A stretch of 64,000 nucleotides of DNA, taken from the NCBI RefSeq assembly GCF_002878395.1, contig NC_061121.1:135781756-135845755 (forward strand). The letters are read 5' to 3'. Shown piece after piece: positions 1 to 11,147 of this stretch. Position 1 is the stretch's first letter. Each line of letters begins with the position of its first letter. The translations under genes were made by a program, and so were the position numbers. The notes beneath the pieces were generated by a model, which had not been told where the DNA came from, searched no databases, and saw nothing but the letters and a program-made list of their open reading frames with translations. This DNA is from Capsicum annuum. Taxonomy: Eukaryota > Streptophyta > Magnoliopsida > Solanales > Solanaceae.

Positions 1-600
1 ACAGCTGCTCAAAGATGGGTTAGCGGGTGAACGCTAGCATGAACTCAAGATAGGGATAAAATAATGCCAACCCATAAAACCAAGTAAACCTACCATATGC
101 ATACAAACCACATATATATACATATATATACATATAACCATGCCAAGAAAGAAAATCAGGTTTAGTATGCATTTAAAACCATTGACCTAGGTATGTGTGG
201 CTTAACTACCCTAGAACCACCCACGGGCTGTATGGGTCCAGCATAACCCCCTAAATAGGCCTCGACATGAACCGAAGATACCATAAGAGTAGGGGATTCC
301 TAAATACCCTTCTCTCTCTATGACACTTATGTATGGTGTACTTAGAGGATTCTTGTGTACCTCATATCATCATATATAGTTTCTATGACCAACCCTTATG
401 TCAGCAAACAGTGTTTCCATTATCTATCTATTAGACTCGTACCTTCATGATTTGCTATCACACCCTACCATTATTTCATAATTAAAACCATTATCATTCA
501 ATTATACCATTATTTTATTATTATTATCCAAGGCCATGAGTAGTGGTATCATCATACTAACTATAGCTTGCAAGCAATGTCCTTAGCCAACCTTTTAATA
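1..600 (-). repeat. Fragment of a family-B chromovirus LTR
   Basis: This stretch follows the same order of short blocks as the B-family LTRs at 25870-26440, 28970-29580 and 33970-34500. The shared blocks are a GGTTAGCGG-type block, a TA-rich patch, a GGGTC(C/T)AGT block, the ATGAACC-AGATA block, the GGGGATTCC motif and the TATAGCTTGCAA motif near 563. It is more diverged from those LTRs than they are from one another. It stops near 600, where C-family LTR sequence begins, so it is a truncated and recombined piece. No coding capacity is visible. The left end is cut by the window edge. Confidence 0.6.
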
Positions 601-1022
601 AAGCACGAGCTTTAGAGAACCATTTGCATCCTAGTTCAACGATCAGAGTTAGAAGTCAGTCCTCATCTTTCGAGGACATGATGATTACATTACTATTTCA
701 GTTTCTAGTTTATTTTAGTAGATGGAGTTAGTTGAAAACATGTCCCATCAACTCTTTATTCAGGTAGTTTAGAGGTTTTCAGACTACAACATGTCAGACA
801 ATTATTTTAGATTTGTTTTGGTATTGTTATACCATTTTCAGACATTGTGTTATCAGATATTTGTTTAGTATTGAACCTTATAGACTTTTAGTTCATGTTT
901 CCATATTTATCATGTTATATTATGCAGTGTACAGGTACAAATATCAGTGATGGGTTAGCTTGTGGTCCTTCATGGTCATGAGCACCGTGTAGTGTTTCGG
1001 TTCAGAAAATTAGGGCATTACA
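601..1022 (+). repeat. C1 truncated 5' LTR
   Basis: This matches the last ~420 bp of the C1 3' LTR (4343-4765) almost block by block, from the ACGAGCT(C/T)(C/T)AGAGAACC motif to the terminal GCATTACA. The U3 part and most of R are missing and are replaced by family-B LTR sequence to the left. The breakpoint lies within a few bases of 600. Confidence 0.8.
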
Positions 1023-1026
1023 AACT

Positions 1027-1039
1027 TGGTATCGGAGCC
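1027..1039 (+). other. C1 primer-binding site
   Basis: TGGTATCGGAGCC lies four bases after the LTR end. It differs at one base from TGGTATCAGAGCC, the site complementary to the 3' end of plant initiator methionine tRNA used to prime reverse transcription. The same motif occurs next to the other gypsy 5' LTRs in this window. Confidence 0.85.
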
Positions 1040-2068
1040 TAAGGTTCAATAGTATCGTAGAAAGTCTGAAAAGCCGCATCTAGTAGAGTCTTGCACATGA
1101 ATGTGTTGTGCACCACACTTATGTACAGGAGGCTATGAGATGTTTTAGGAATAGTTTCCCTTCTTTCAGTATTCATGTTATGCCAGTGAGCCTGCTCAAA
1201 GTTAAAATCTCAGTCATGAATCAGTCCGTGGATGCCCTGTGCATCACCCTAGTATCTCAGTAGGGTGAGCAATCTTAGAGGGACATAGTGTCCCAAGGAG
1301 GAGATACCCCATTTTTCCCCAATGCTCTTATGTCTTAAGTTCAATTTCCCTTCAATGAAGAATCCAGTATAGAGTAAAGGGTACTCATAAGTTGACCCTC
1401 AAATTCTCAACCTCAGCTATGGGCCAAGTTTTCAGAGGCTTAGTTTAGTTTACGAAATTCAATTTATGTATCTGTTTCAGCCTCAGTCATGTTCTAAGGT
1501 TCAGTTCATGAATACTTCTAGCATAATCATGGGGTCATCAGTGTTTTTTAGTCACGTAACAGTTTTCTTAAACTTACTCAGTTAGGTTCTCATATTTCTG
1601 CTCATGCATGTTTAGTAAGACAATCTCGGATTCATTAGCATTTTTGATTATGATAAAAGTCCTCCTTAGTCTTACTCAGTTTCATGTTTAGTGTTCATTA
1701 CAAACTTGGTATTAAGTTCATGCTCAGATCCCTATTACAAACTTGGTACTAAGTACCCTTGGATATTCAGTCATGCATTCATATATCAGTTCAGTCATGT
1801 AATTATGCATCAGACATGCATTCTTACTACGGGAAATTCAGTTCATCGGCATATTCAGTCATGTATTTATGACTCAATTATCATTCATGCTTCAGGTATG
1901 CATAAATTTAGCTTATTAGTCATGCATAATATATGCATGTTCAGTATGTTATATTCAGATATTCAGTCATGTCAGTCATGAGATAATGTTTTAGTTATTC
2001 ATGTTCAGTATGTACGTCAGTTATATTGTTTCCCTCACTCTTAGTCTCATTCGAGGAAGAATGTTCTC
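1040..2068 (+). other. C1 non-coding internal remnant
   Basis: About 1 kb with no credible reading frame. Bases 1040-1210 match the 5' leader of the related bodies. Bases 1700-2068 match their 3' untranslated region and are rich in TTCAGTCATG-like words. Bases 1210-1700 match nothing else I recognise in the window. The 96-codon open frame at 1691-1981 is a by-product of the TCATG-rich repeats and shows no domain. Confidence 0.6.
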
Positions 2069-2080
2069 AAGGGGGAGATA
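2069..2080 (+). other. C1 polypurine tract
   Basis: AAGGGGGAGATA sits directly before the 3' LTR start TGTAATACCC. This is the plus-strand priming site. The reverse complement of the same tract adjoins the C-family LTRs at 36912 and 44572. Confidence 0.85.
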
Positions 2081-2081
2081 T

Positions 2082-4765
2082 TGTAATACCCTATACTTTT
2101 CCTAGCTTGAAAAGTTTACCCAAGAATGTTAGAAGCTTTCTTTAAAAGATGAATCTACTTTTTTACACATAGTATTTTTAAGATTTTTGCTTTTTATCAT
2201 GTGGGGAATCAAATAAGCTTTCCATCGATACCAAATTCACCCAAATCTGACACCCAAGTGAAGAGTTAGAGCTTTTTTAGTGAGACAGTGTATCACTTGA
2301 GCGTTCAGCGCATCGATGAGATAGCTCAAATGGCAATTGTCAATTTCCAGTATAGCTCAGTAATAGTGGTGCATCGCACCAAACTTCTAGGTCACAGACA
2401 AGGTGGCAACGTGATAGCTCCACATTGCACCACCGTGCAATTTCTCATTTGTCACTTTCCAGTGACTTGGCGCGATAGTGGCGCATCGCACCAAGGATGA
2501 AAACCGAGAAATTTTCTTAAAAATTAAAGATGTGTCCTAGGGTTAAAAGGGTTAATTTTCCACTATATATAAGCCTTATAACACGAGATTTGGCCATAAT
2601 TCAGCAGCTTATACTCAATTACTCTCAAAAACTCTCAAGAACATGCCCTAGGGTTTTCATAGAAGGTTCAATTCCAAGGAAATTCACCGTCAAATTTCAA
2701 GAATCTCTTTGTTAATCTTCGCAGAATCACAAGTTAAGGTATGCGTAGTGTTCATTCATGGATTCCTTTAATCCATGAAGCCCAAGAATCTCTTTTCTAA
2801 TTTAAGTTTATGGATTTCTTTATGAATTTCATGTTGGGTTTGTTTTTTTTAATGTTGAGAATGATCAATTGAATTTAAATCCATGTTGGGTGATCAATTT
2901 TATATGAAATTGATTTGCAGAGATGTTTATTCATGTGAACCTATAAAAAACCCTTAGATGATGAAATTAGAGATGAGTCATGATGTTTGATTGTTGTATA
3001 ACGTTGTTTACATATTCTATGCATATTATGTGTATGATTAAATGCCTAGATGAAGGAACAATGCTCAACTAGTATGATATCATGAAATCCCCATGTATGT
3101 ACAAGCTTATGCATATCACATGTTTGATGAAGTGCTTCAATATATGAATTATGAATTCTATTGCTGGTCATGTGTTCAAGTAAGCCATGCTATGTCAGTT
3201 TCTTCTCATCAAATCCCGGGGGTAATTGTACATGAACATTTAGCTATGTGCCTAGAGCGATGTCATGTTTTCACGATCTCCTCATTCAAGCTATGATCCA
3301 TAGAACTCAGTCAGTCATGTGACTCAGGAAATCTCAGAAATCTTAGTAATTTTAGTAGACCAGTAATCTCAGTAACTTCAGTATTCCCAGTCAATCTTAG
3401 TAACTTCAATATTCTCAGTCAGTCCTCAGAACTCAGCACATTCCATCAGTCAATGGAACTCAGTAAATTCAGCTTAGCTCCACTAGAAAATACCACTAGT
3501 ATCAGTTCAATTCAGTTAATTAGCCCAGTTCAGTTCAGCCAATCAGTTCAGTGTAGTGTCTTTCAGATGGAAGTAGGATTCAGCACCGAGCGAGCCTAGG
3601 GATGGGGACTTGACTGAGATCCCTAGAAGCAATCCCTAAGTTCTAGAACTACGTAGCCAGCATAGGCATGAGATGTCACCCATTAGATAGAACTGATATA
3701 CTCAGGGATCACCCGTTAGCACATTTAAATATATAGGACTGATCCCACGGGCCACCCACTAGATTAAGACTGACTCTACAGTAGTAGTCTTTACCAGTGG
3801 CGCGGTACTGACACCCTTCTAGCTGGGGTTATATGTTGGACCCCAGTTAGGTTAGTTTGGGGCATGTCGGTTAGATGAATACATACCACAGTTTCAGTTA
3901 CAGAAATCAGGACTGGCAGATACAATCAATTCAGGTTAGTAATACAGATTTAGAACTATCAGATACAGTCAATCCTTATCATTATAAATAGACTATGATA
4001 TCACCCATTAGATAGGACTGATCTCAACTATGGTCAATCAGTAGCAGCATAATCAGATACAATCAACCAGACTAGTTTATCATAATTAGAACTGTTAGAC
4101 ACAATTATCCATGTATCAATAACATAGTATCAGTCCCTCAGTATTTAGTAATATAATATTCAGTCCCAATACGATCTCAGTTACAGTTACGTAGTCATGC
4201 ATATATTCTCATGTTCATGTTAGTCAGTCAGTTATATTTGTTCATGCATATGAACCTATTGCATTCAGCCTACCTCACTTACATACCAGTACATTCAAAG
4301 TACTGACGTATTTGTGCTATGGTGTCTTATACCATAGGTTTAGAATCACGAGCTCCAGAGAACCAGTAGCATCCTAGTTCAACCATCAGAGTTAGAAGTG
4401 AGTCCTCATCTTTTGAGTACATAATGATTACATTACTATTTTAGTTTCTAGTTTATTTCAGTAGATAGAGTTAGTTGGGGACATGTCCCATAAATTCCTT
4501 ATTCAGACAGTTTTGAGGCTTTCAGACTACAGCATGTCAGGTAGTTATTTTAGATTTGTTTTGGTAATGTTATACCATTTTCAGACATTGTGTTATCATA
4601 TGTTTGTTTAGTATTGAACCTTATGACCTTTTAGTTTATTTTTCCATATTTAACATGTTATATTATGCAGTGTATAGGTACAGATATCAGTCATGGGTTA
4701 GCTTGTGGTCCTTCGGGGTTATCAGAACCGTGTAGTGTTCTGGTTTAAAAAATCTAGGTGTTACA
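2082..4765 (+). repeat. C1 3' LTR, about 2.68 kb
   Basis: It starts TGTAATACCC after the polypurine tract and ends GGTGTTACA. The U3 part holds GC-rich GATAGTGGCGCATCGCACC-like units at about 2290-2495, followed by a TATA box near 2563. A TCAGT-rich low-complexity stretch fills 3300-3560. The right part ends with GGTTAGCTTGTGGTCC, a block shared in reverse by the LTRs starting at 14421, 34510, 42070 and 49652. LTR length and internal layout fit the Tekay/Del chromovirus group. Confidence 0.85.
2563..2573 (+). promoter_or_regulatory. Putative TATA box of the C1 LTR
   Basis: CTATATATAAG is the strongest TATA-like match in this LTR. It lies about 480 bp from the LTR start and about 70 bp after the last GC-rich U3 unit. 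The equivalent place in the minus-strand C LTRs has CTATTTAAG (36530-36544 and 44073-44086). Transcription start is not demonstrated. Confidence 0.5.
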
Positions 4766-5560
4766 ACCTTCTCTATATCTTTTATAATAGAATCTAGCCC
4801 AATAAAAGAAGCCTCACCAAATTAAAACCACCTTATAGGTGATATGAACCTATGCCCATATAAGGCTTTAAATGGATACATCTGAATACTAGCATATAAC
4901 TGTTATTATAAGCAAACTCAATCAAGGGTACATGATCATCCCAATTTCCTTTGAAGACAATAACACATCTTTTAGAGTTTTAATAGTATGCTGGTTCGAA
5001 CCATCTGTATGTAGGTGGAAAGCAGTACTAAGCTTTACTTTTGTACCAAGGCCTTTCAAAAATAATTGCCAAAAATGAGAAGTAAACAGAGTACCTTGGT
5101 CTGAAATGATGGATAATGGAATCCCATGGGCTCTTACTAACTCACGAATATATAAATTATATTTGTGGTCGTAACTGGTAAGAAATGGGTTGACTTAGTT
5201 GTTCGATCCATGACGACCTAAATCAAATCATGCTGATGTCTGGTACGTGGATGTCCCATAATATAATCTATATTAATGGCCTCCCACTTCAAAGTAGGTA
5301 TACCAATATCCTATAGTGTACCTCCTAGTATTTGATGCTTAACTTTCTCTAGCTGATAATTAGGACACTTAGACACAAACTTTGCAATGTTCCTCTTCAT
5401 ACCATTCTGCCAATAAACATCCCGCAGAGCGCAGTACATCTTGTTATCACCAAGGTGAATCAAATACTTAAAACTATTAACTTCTGTTACTATCAATTCT
5501 CTAAACTCATCAATATTGGAAACACATTGATGACCTTGATAGCGATGATCACCATCTCCC
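4766..5560 (-). pseudogene. A1 integrase remnant
   Basis: The best frame (5496-5311) carries the zinc-binding N-terminal part of a retroviral-type integrase: the H-x3-4-H half is recognisable around IHLGDNKMY, but the C-x2-C half reads CPNY, so the second cysteine is lost. Downstream, in broken frames, are the catalytic core words VVMDRTTKSTHF (first Asp codon at 5206-5208) and ISDQGT. At the third acidic position (the DGQxER word in relatives) the frame reads DGSNQHTI, so the catalytic Glu appears replaced by Gln. The C-terminal end is missing at 4766. Inactive. Confidence 0.8.
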
Positions 5561-5739
5561 TCTTAGGAAAAAACTTTGAACTTTTATTAATGAACTGCTT
5601 CCATTAATAGGCTAAGTATCGGAACACTACCTGGTTTTACTTTACCTCTGGTATAAGAGATGACTCAGACTTATTTAGAACAATCAACCTACCATTATCA
5701 GTATTATGCAAACAAACTCACAATTGAGATTAGTCTATG

Positions 5740-6270
5740 CCCCTCCCTGTCCAACTTTTTCTTCTCTTTTTCCACATAGGCTACACTACCCATAGATAAC
5801 TTACTCAAAGCATCAACCATCATATTTGCATTACCCAGATGGTAGAGCATATTTATGTCATAATCCCTTATTAACTCCAACCACCTTTTCTAACAAAGAT
5901 TTAACTCCTTTAGTGTCTTATGATTAGTGAAATCTCCATATGCACACCATATAAATAATGTCTCAAAATTATCAAGGTGAACACCATAACTACTAATTCT
6001 AAATCATGAGTTGAATAATTCTTTTTATAATCCTTAAGTTGTCAGGAGGAGTAAGCTATTACTCTTCCATTTTGCATCAAAAAACAACCTAACACAACTT
6101 TGGAGGAATTATGTTACACAACAAATCCATCTAATCTATTAATTAAATCTATCACTGGTGTCAAAGTTAATTTATCCTTTTAAATTTTGAATACTTTTAT
6201 CTTATTTGTTTGACTATTGGAACTTCACCTTATTTTGTGTCAACTTGGTTAGTAGTGTAGATATTGATGA
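5740..6270 (-). pseudogene. A1 RNase H remnant
   Basis: The translated minus strand shows the end of the Ty3/gypsy RNase H domain, including LYHLGNANMMVDALSKLSMG. In relatives this is LYHPGKANxVADALSRLSMG, which carries the last catalytic Asp. The more N-terminal part (5900-6270) is recognisable only in pieces and is frameshifted. It lies between the integrase and RT remnants, as expected. Confidence 0.75.
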
Positions 6271-6781
6271 AAAACCTTCCATAAATATCATGTAATAATT
6301 GGTCAAACCCCAAAGCTCCTAATATTGTATAGAGTAGTAGTCCTAGGCCAACGCTTCATTGCATCTATTTTTTGAGGGTCTACATTATACCCTCACCCAA
6401 AATCACAAGCCCTAAAAAGGTAACCGACTCAAACTAAAATTCAAATTTACTAAAAATTACCAACAACTGGTAATCTTTGAGGGTCTACAATACAATTCTT
6501 AAATTGTATGCATATTCCTCCTCACTTTAAGAATAGAAAAGTATGTTATCTATGAATAAAATGAAAAACATGTCCAAATACTTCTTGAAAACCCTGTTTA
6601 TTAAGTCCATAAAAGAAGTGGGAGAATTTGACATTCCAAAAGACATAACCATAAACTCAAAGTGACCAAATCGTGTTCCAGAAGAATTGTTTGAATTGTC
6701 ATATTCTATTAATTTCAACTGTTGATATCCCAATTTGAGATAAATCTTCAAAAATCAATAGTCACACTAAAACTAGTCAAA
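6270..6781 (-). pseudogene. A1 reverse transcriptase, C-terminal half
   Basis: The frame at 6751-6527 holds the RT palm: a [20 protein letters not shown] block (the usual LTNAPAxFM motif) followed by FILFIDNILFYS. The catalytic pair normally read as F/Y-I-D-D is here FIDN, so the second aspartate is lost. The sequence upstream in the gene continues at 8957 beyond the inserted solo LTR. The connection segment at 6270-6450 (YYRRF-like) is frameshifted. Confidence 0.85.
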
Positions 6782-7059
6782 TGTAATGCCCCGCAAGATC
6801 TTAGACAAGTTGTTAGCTATTCATCGCATGTTTAAAGGCTCCAAAGCAATTATTATGCACTAGAGACAAGTGACATGGCCCATTAACACCCTCAAGAATC
6901 TAAGAATTTTATTTTTGGCCATTCCATGTTTGAAACGTTAATTTTTGAGTTGAGATATGTTTAGGAAAGTTAAAAGGGTCTTCTGGGAGAGTTTCAGAAT
7001 ATTTGGATGAGGTTTGGGGTCACTTTCGAATTTTGAGGCAGTAAGCCTCTACGATATTA

Positions 7060-7175
7060 CAGTGTCATGAAGGATAGTCTCTTTGATAAGCAATGTGTCA
7101 TGGAGGATAGTCTCCACAATAAGCAGCGTGTCATGGAGTCTAGTCTCTGCGATAGGCAACGTTTTACGGAGGCTG
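7060..7175 (+). repeat. 33-bp tandem repeat in the U3 of LTR D
   Basis: About 3.5 copies of a 31-33 bp unit start at 7060, 7091, 7124 and 7157. The core is GTGTCATGGAGGATAGTCTC followed by a GATAAG-like end. The repeat sits about 280-390 bp from the LTR start and just upstream of the TATA-like site at 7257, a common place for LTR enhancer repeats. Confidence 0.85.
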
Positions 7176-7256
7176 TGTAAAATTATGCAGTCTTCCTTAA
7201 AGTCAAAGGGCTTATTGGTCTTTCTTCCTTTTTAATCATGAATCCATGACCCAGAA

Positions 7257-7265
7257 CATAAATAG
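7257..7265 (+). promoter_or_regulatory. Putative TATA box of LTR D
   Basis: CATAAATAG lies about 80 bp after the tandem repeat and about 475 bp from the LTR start, matching the layout of the C1 LTR. There is no other evidence of a promoter. Confidence 0.4.
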
Positions 7266-8956
7266 TATTTATTTTACCTTTTTTTTTAATCAATTAACAA
7301 TATCAATTCCCTTTCAACTCTCAAGAGAAAAAACAAGGGTTTCTTCCCCAAGTTTACCTCCCAAGGTCCCAAAATCCAAGTTTCCCTTAAGAAAATAAGG
7401 AATTTAGGTATGTGGGTATTTAATAAGGATCTCTTTTGATCCTCATACCCAAAATTACATTTTGTATTCATGAATTTTATTAAATCCATAAACTAGGGTT
7501 CCATGAAAAGTATAAATTCTATGACTTCATCTATGTAATTCCTGAATTCTATGATGAAATAGTATTCCCTCATAATTTCAAGTATTCTTCCATACTTTAA
7601 TCACCACAATTAGTTACATTGATAAAATTGTTGGAGTTTTGAGTTTAAGTCATGAAATCTCTTATCTTGTCATTACTTTAAAATTATCATATTTAACTGT
7701 ATTTTTTAATACTAGTGGGTTATGAACACCCGATACCTAGATTGTCATGCATATTTCATATTTTCAAGTTACAAGTCATTCATACAATGTTTGTAACATG
7801 AAATTTATTACATTTTTATAAGGAGGACTCAACAGTATTATATCATGCTAAATATATCAGTTAACATGTTCATGATTATTTCAAATTATACATGCACTGT
7901 TATTTTCAAAATTCAATATTTGAGCACATTAGTTATCAGTGCATGCACTGGTTTATGATTTTGTGTTAGTTTAGTTAGGAGTAGAGCTTAGCACTGAGAG
8001 AACCTAAGAATAATGGTTCACCTGCCAGTACAGGACTGAAACCTTTAGTAGAAGTCCCTAAGTTCCAAACTACATAGACAACGTGGGTTATGAGGGGTTA
8101 CTCACTAGTTCAGGATTGATACACTCTTATGGGTTACCTTCTAGATTAGGTTTGACACCTTAGTCTATTGGGACATCAAATTAGTGGATTAACACAACCA
8201 GTGTTAGTACTTGTGGTAAGGTACCGACACTATTCTAACTAAGTTACAGTTTGGACCCCAATTAACTCAGAATGGAGTATGTTGGTTAAATGTTAGCTCC
8301 CACAGTCTCAGTTCAGTATTCATATTACATAAGCTCAGGTTTACATAAACAAGTGTTCAGTTTATTATTTTTTTAATTATTCAATTTTACAGATTATTTC
8401 AGCACTTGATTTACTTGGTTTTTCATTCATTTTACATATTCATGGATTCATTTATAGTACCTATATGCATTTCATTTAGTCATGATCTCACATATCAGTA
8501 TATTCAAAGTACTAACTACATACTCTCCTGTGCTATATTGATTTCACAATATTGATTCGGGCGCTTAGTTCCTAAATTACTTATAGTCCATTCCTGTATC
8601 ATTGAACTATAACTTTGGTGAGTCCTCATTAGTCGAGGAATATTAGTATTATTTGTCATGATTTATAGTACCTTATCTTATGTTATTTTAGTAGTCAGAG
8701 TTAGTTGGGGACCTGTCCTAACATCTCGTTATGTTTAGAGTCTTTTAGACAGTCAGACAGTTAGTATGATTTTAGTAATGATTATTCAGCATCTTTGTTA
8801 TCGATTGATGTTTAGATATTTTCATGAATGATTTTTCATAGTATTTTGTTATTTTCTTTCAGTCTTTACAACATATGCCAGATCATGGGTTTGCTTGGGA
8901 CCACTTGTATCCTCAAGCACCATGTCACGACTAAGGGGTGGTCTTGGGTTGTGACA

Positions 8957-9560
8957 TCAAATAAGTCATAAATTTAGTGGATAAGGTAATTGATCTTAAT
9001 GATGCCATTGTGTTATTATCAATAATATATACACATTATCAAAGTACCATCCTTCTTGCACAAGAAAAAGATTGGAGAACGAGAACCCCATTAAGAAACA
9101 CTAGGTTTGATGAACCCCTTATCTTAGAGATCCTCAAGTTTTTCATTTAACTCTATAAGTTTTTCTGAAGCCATTTGATAGGGAGGAATGAAGATGTACT
9201 GGGTATATGGGAGTAGGAAAGTCCCAAATTTAATTTCTCTATCAGAAGGTACCCCGGGCAGATTATTTGAAAACACTTTAGGAAACTTAGTAACTACATA
9301 AATTTGCTGAATATTTAGGGTCTCTGACCTAGTGTATTTAACCAGAACTAGGTGATATATACACAGGATTTTGATTGAATTCTTGGCTTTAAGATTAAAG
9401 ATGAAAAAACCCTTATGAGTTACTGAACTACCCTCCCACATGAGGACTGCTTTATTAGGAAACTGAAATTGTATGACTTTGGTGCAATGATGAATGGATC
9501 CATAACATAAATGGAGACAATACATACCAAGAGTAATATCAAAATCTATCATCTCTAGTT
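8957..9560 (-). pseudogene. A1 protease C-terminus and RT N-terminus
   Basis: A 142-codon open frame (9552-9124) starts with the protease-RT linker (DFDITLGMYCLHLCYGSIH, related to the DFDVILGMDWL block of Tekay-like elements). It continues through a FPKVFSNNLPGVPSDREIKF block to the RT N-terminus (PPYQMASEKLIELNEKLEDL). It then meets stops and frameshifts leading to the KKDGSLR-like region at about 9060. It is the 5' part of the RT gene interrupted by solo LTR D. Confidence 0.85.
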
Positions 9561-9990
9561 CTATTAAATCTGGTAAAGTAACTCGATAAAGGACTATAAT
9601 AGGAAACTTTCTATATACTCTTCTAGTAACAATGACTCACCAATCGGAGTGGAAACTGAAAAAACGTTCAGAAAGATTGTCGAGACTTACACCAAAGTTT
9701 ACAACAATAAGTGGGGTTACAAAAGAGTGGGTTCACCCCGAATCTAACAAAACATAGGCATCAAGGTAGGAGACACTAAGCATAACAGTGACTACATATA
9801 GGTAGCTCTCCTACTCTTGATAGGAAGATAGGGAATAAAACTAGATTTGATGCTGACATCCACTTATACTGGATGATGCACCTTGCTGTTGAGCTGGTCC
9901 TCCTGACTTAGCTGTAGAAGTGGTGGACTGAGATTGAGGGTGCGCATCTATAATTCCCAGCTTAGAAAAAGGGAATTTCTTAGTCCTATG
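9560..9990 (-). pseudogene. A1 aspartic protease remnant
   Basis: The minus frame reads LLDSG at 9750-9736, the aspartic-protease active site (Asp codon 9742-9744). The very next codon is a TGA stop (9733-9735), followed by a frame reading THSFVTP. The active-site triplet survives but the domain is truncated. It lies between gag and RT as expected. Confidence 0.75.
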
Positions 9991-11014
9991 CCCTGTCGTA
10001 CCACAACTATAACAACCATCTCTACCTATCAGGCACTCATCCAGATGAATTCTACCATACTTCTTACAAGTAGGAAAAATATGTCCCCCATCAATGATAT
10101 GCTAAGATACAATGGATGGTGCTCAAAATCATTTTTTTGCTTAGTCCTAGGTGTGGGAGCACTTGCTGAAGACAGTGTGGGTATTGGTGAACGTCTTTGA
10201 ATCTGAGAGTGGTTTGGCCTTTCTAACCTGTGTTGTCTATATTAAAATTGTCTATTCTTATCCGTATTGGTTTCCCTTTCTCATTTCCTTAGTTTCTAAG
10301 TGTTAACCTGCTGAGCATCAGTCATTAATTAAGTAATATCCATATCTCTAATTAACATGGAAGCCTTACACTCCTTAATCGTAAAGTCAGACACTCCAGT
10401 CACAAATTTACTCATAAAATCCCTAGAATCCAGCAATAACTCTGGTGCATACTTACAAAGTTGAGTGAACTTGAGACGATTTTGGTTCATCGATATAAAA
10501 CCCTGATCGAGTTTATGAACTCCTCCACCTGGCCTCCCTCATCTCACAAGAAAAGAACCTATCTATAAAAGGTTTCTAAAATACATCCCAACTCATTGGA
10601 GAATGATTATTACCCCTACCTTTCTTCCTTATAGTGACCCAGTCATAAGCAACATCTTTTAGTTGGTAAGATGCCAATTCTACACTCCTATTTTGTAAAA
10701 TATATAATCTAAATGATTTTCTTCACCTTATCGATGAAAAATTGTGGATCCTCATTAATTTTTAATACAAAGAACTTAGGTGGATTCATTCTCAAGAAAT
10801 CTTAAACTCTAGCTAAAGCTAAGTTACCATTATGCTAAATTAGGACTATTGCTGGCTAATTTCCTTGAGTATTTCATCTTGAGCAAACACTTGAAATGCA
10901 GCTCGAAACTCAACATAGGAGATATTCTCATTTAAAGGGTCGGCAGGTGGTGGTGGGGTTGGTTGGTCCCTATTTTTGTATTCATAAGCTATGTGAGAAG
11001 GCATTCTCTGTCAT
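9990..11014 (-). pseudogene. A1 gag remnant with damaged zinc knuckle
   Basis: The capsid part is visible at 10340-10500 (KFTQLCKYAPELLLDSRDFM). The nucleocapsid knuckle near 10000 reads CYSCGTTGHRTKKF, with the last cysteine of C-x2-C-x4-H-x4-C changed to Phe. A start codon on the minus strand lies at 11014, but stops follow within a dozen codons. Frames are broken throughout. Confidence 0.75.
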
Positions 11015-11147
11015 ATAAAAGTACGAGTTGGATCAGATAAAGAAAACTTAAAATCATGATAGAGATCATAGAAGAAGATAAAATTTCTAAAACATTCTAT
11101 GGACTCGCACTCATAAATATGGTGTGCTTTAAACCCATGATACACTC

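Larger units (their letters stand above)
601..4765 (+). mobile_element. C1: internally deleted Ty3/gypsy (Tekay-like) element
   Basis: It consists of a truncated 5' LTR (601-1022), PBS, about 1 kb of internal DNA, PPT and a full 3' LTR (2082-4765), on the plus strand. The first internal ~170 bp match the leader next to the PBS of the C-type body at 41900-42069 read in reverse. The last ~350 bp match the 3' untranslated part of that body at 36912-37260. Everything between, meaning gag, protease, RT, RNase H and integrase, is absent. It is therefore a deletion derivative that could only have moved with proteins supplied by another copy. The A1 integrase fragment starts directly after the LTR terminus. 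Confidence 0.8.
6782..8956 (+). mobile_element. Solo LTR D (gypsy), with perfect TSD
   Basis: It begins TGTAATGCCCC and ends TTGTGACA. It is flanked on both sides by TCAAA (6777-6781 and 8957-8961), a perfect 5-bp target-site duplication. Removing it rejoins the RT sequence of A1 as seen uninterrupted in A2 near 17935-17950. No PBS, PPT or coding sequence is present, so it is the product of LTR-LTR recombination. The right third resembles the C-family LTR (acctaagaatAatGG and AGTCCTCAT-TCGAGGA blocks) in plus orientation. Confidence 0.9.
4766..11147 (-). mobile_element. A1: decayed Tekay-like gypsy body, split by solo LTR D
   Basis: Reading from right to left gives gag (10960-10000), zinc knuckle, protease, RT, RNase H and integrase, the Ty3/gypsy order, on the minus strand. 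The integrase is cut at 4766 by the C1 LTR, so the chromodomain end and the element's own 3' LTR are missing. Solo LTR D interrupts RT at 6782-8956. The 5' end runs into a truncated A-type LTR near 11148, and the primer-binding site is lost in that deletion. There are many stops and frameshifts. Confidence 0.8.

Noticed and set aside
1691..1981. 96-codon open frame on the plus strand
   Set aside because: It lies in the 3' untranslated remnant of C1, is made of TCATG-rich repeats, and shows no domain.
7060..7175. CRISPR-like array
   Set aside because: The repeats are contiguous, diverged and without unique spacers, and they lie within a plant LTR. They are tandem repeats.
9934..10200. 88-codon plus-strand open frame
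   Set aside because: It is antisense to the A1 gag and zinc-knuckle region, whose minus-strand motifs are recognisable. It is a shadow frame.
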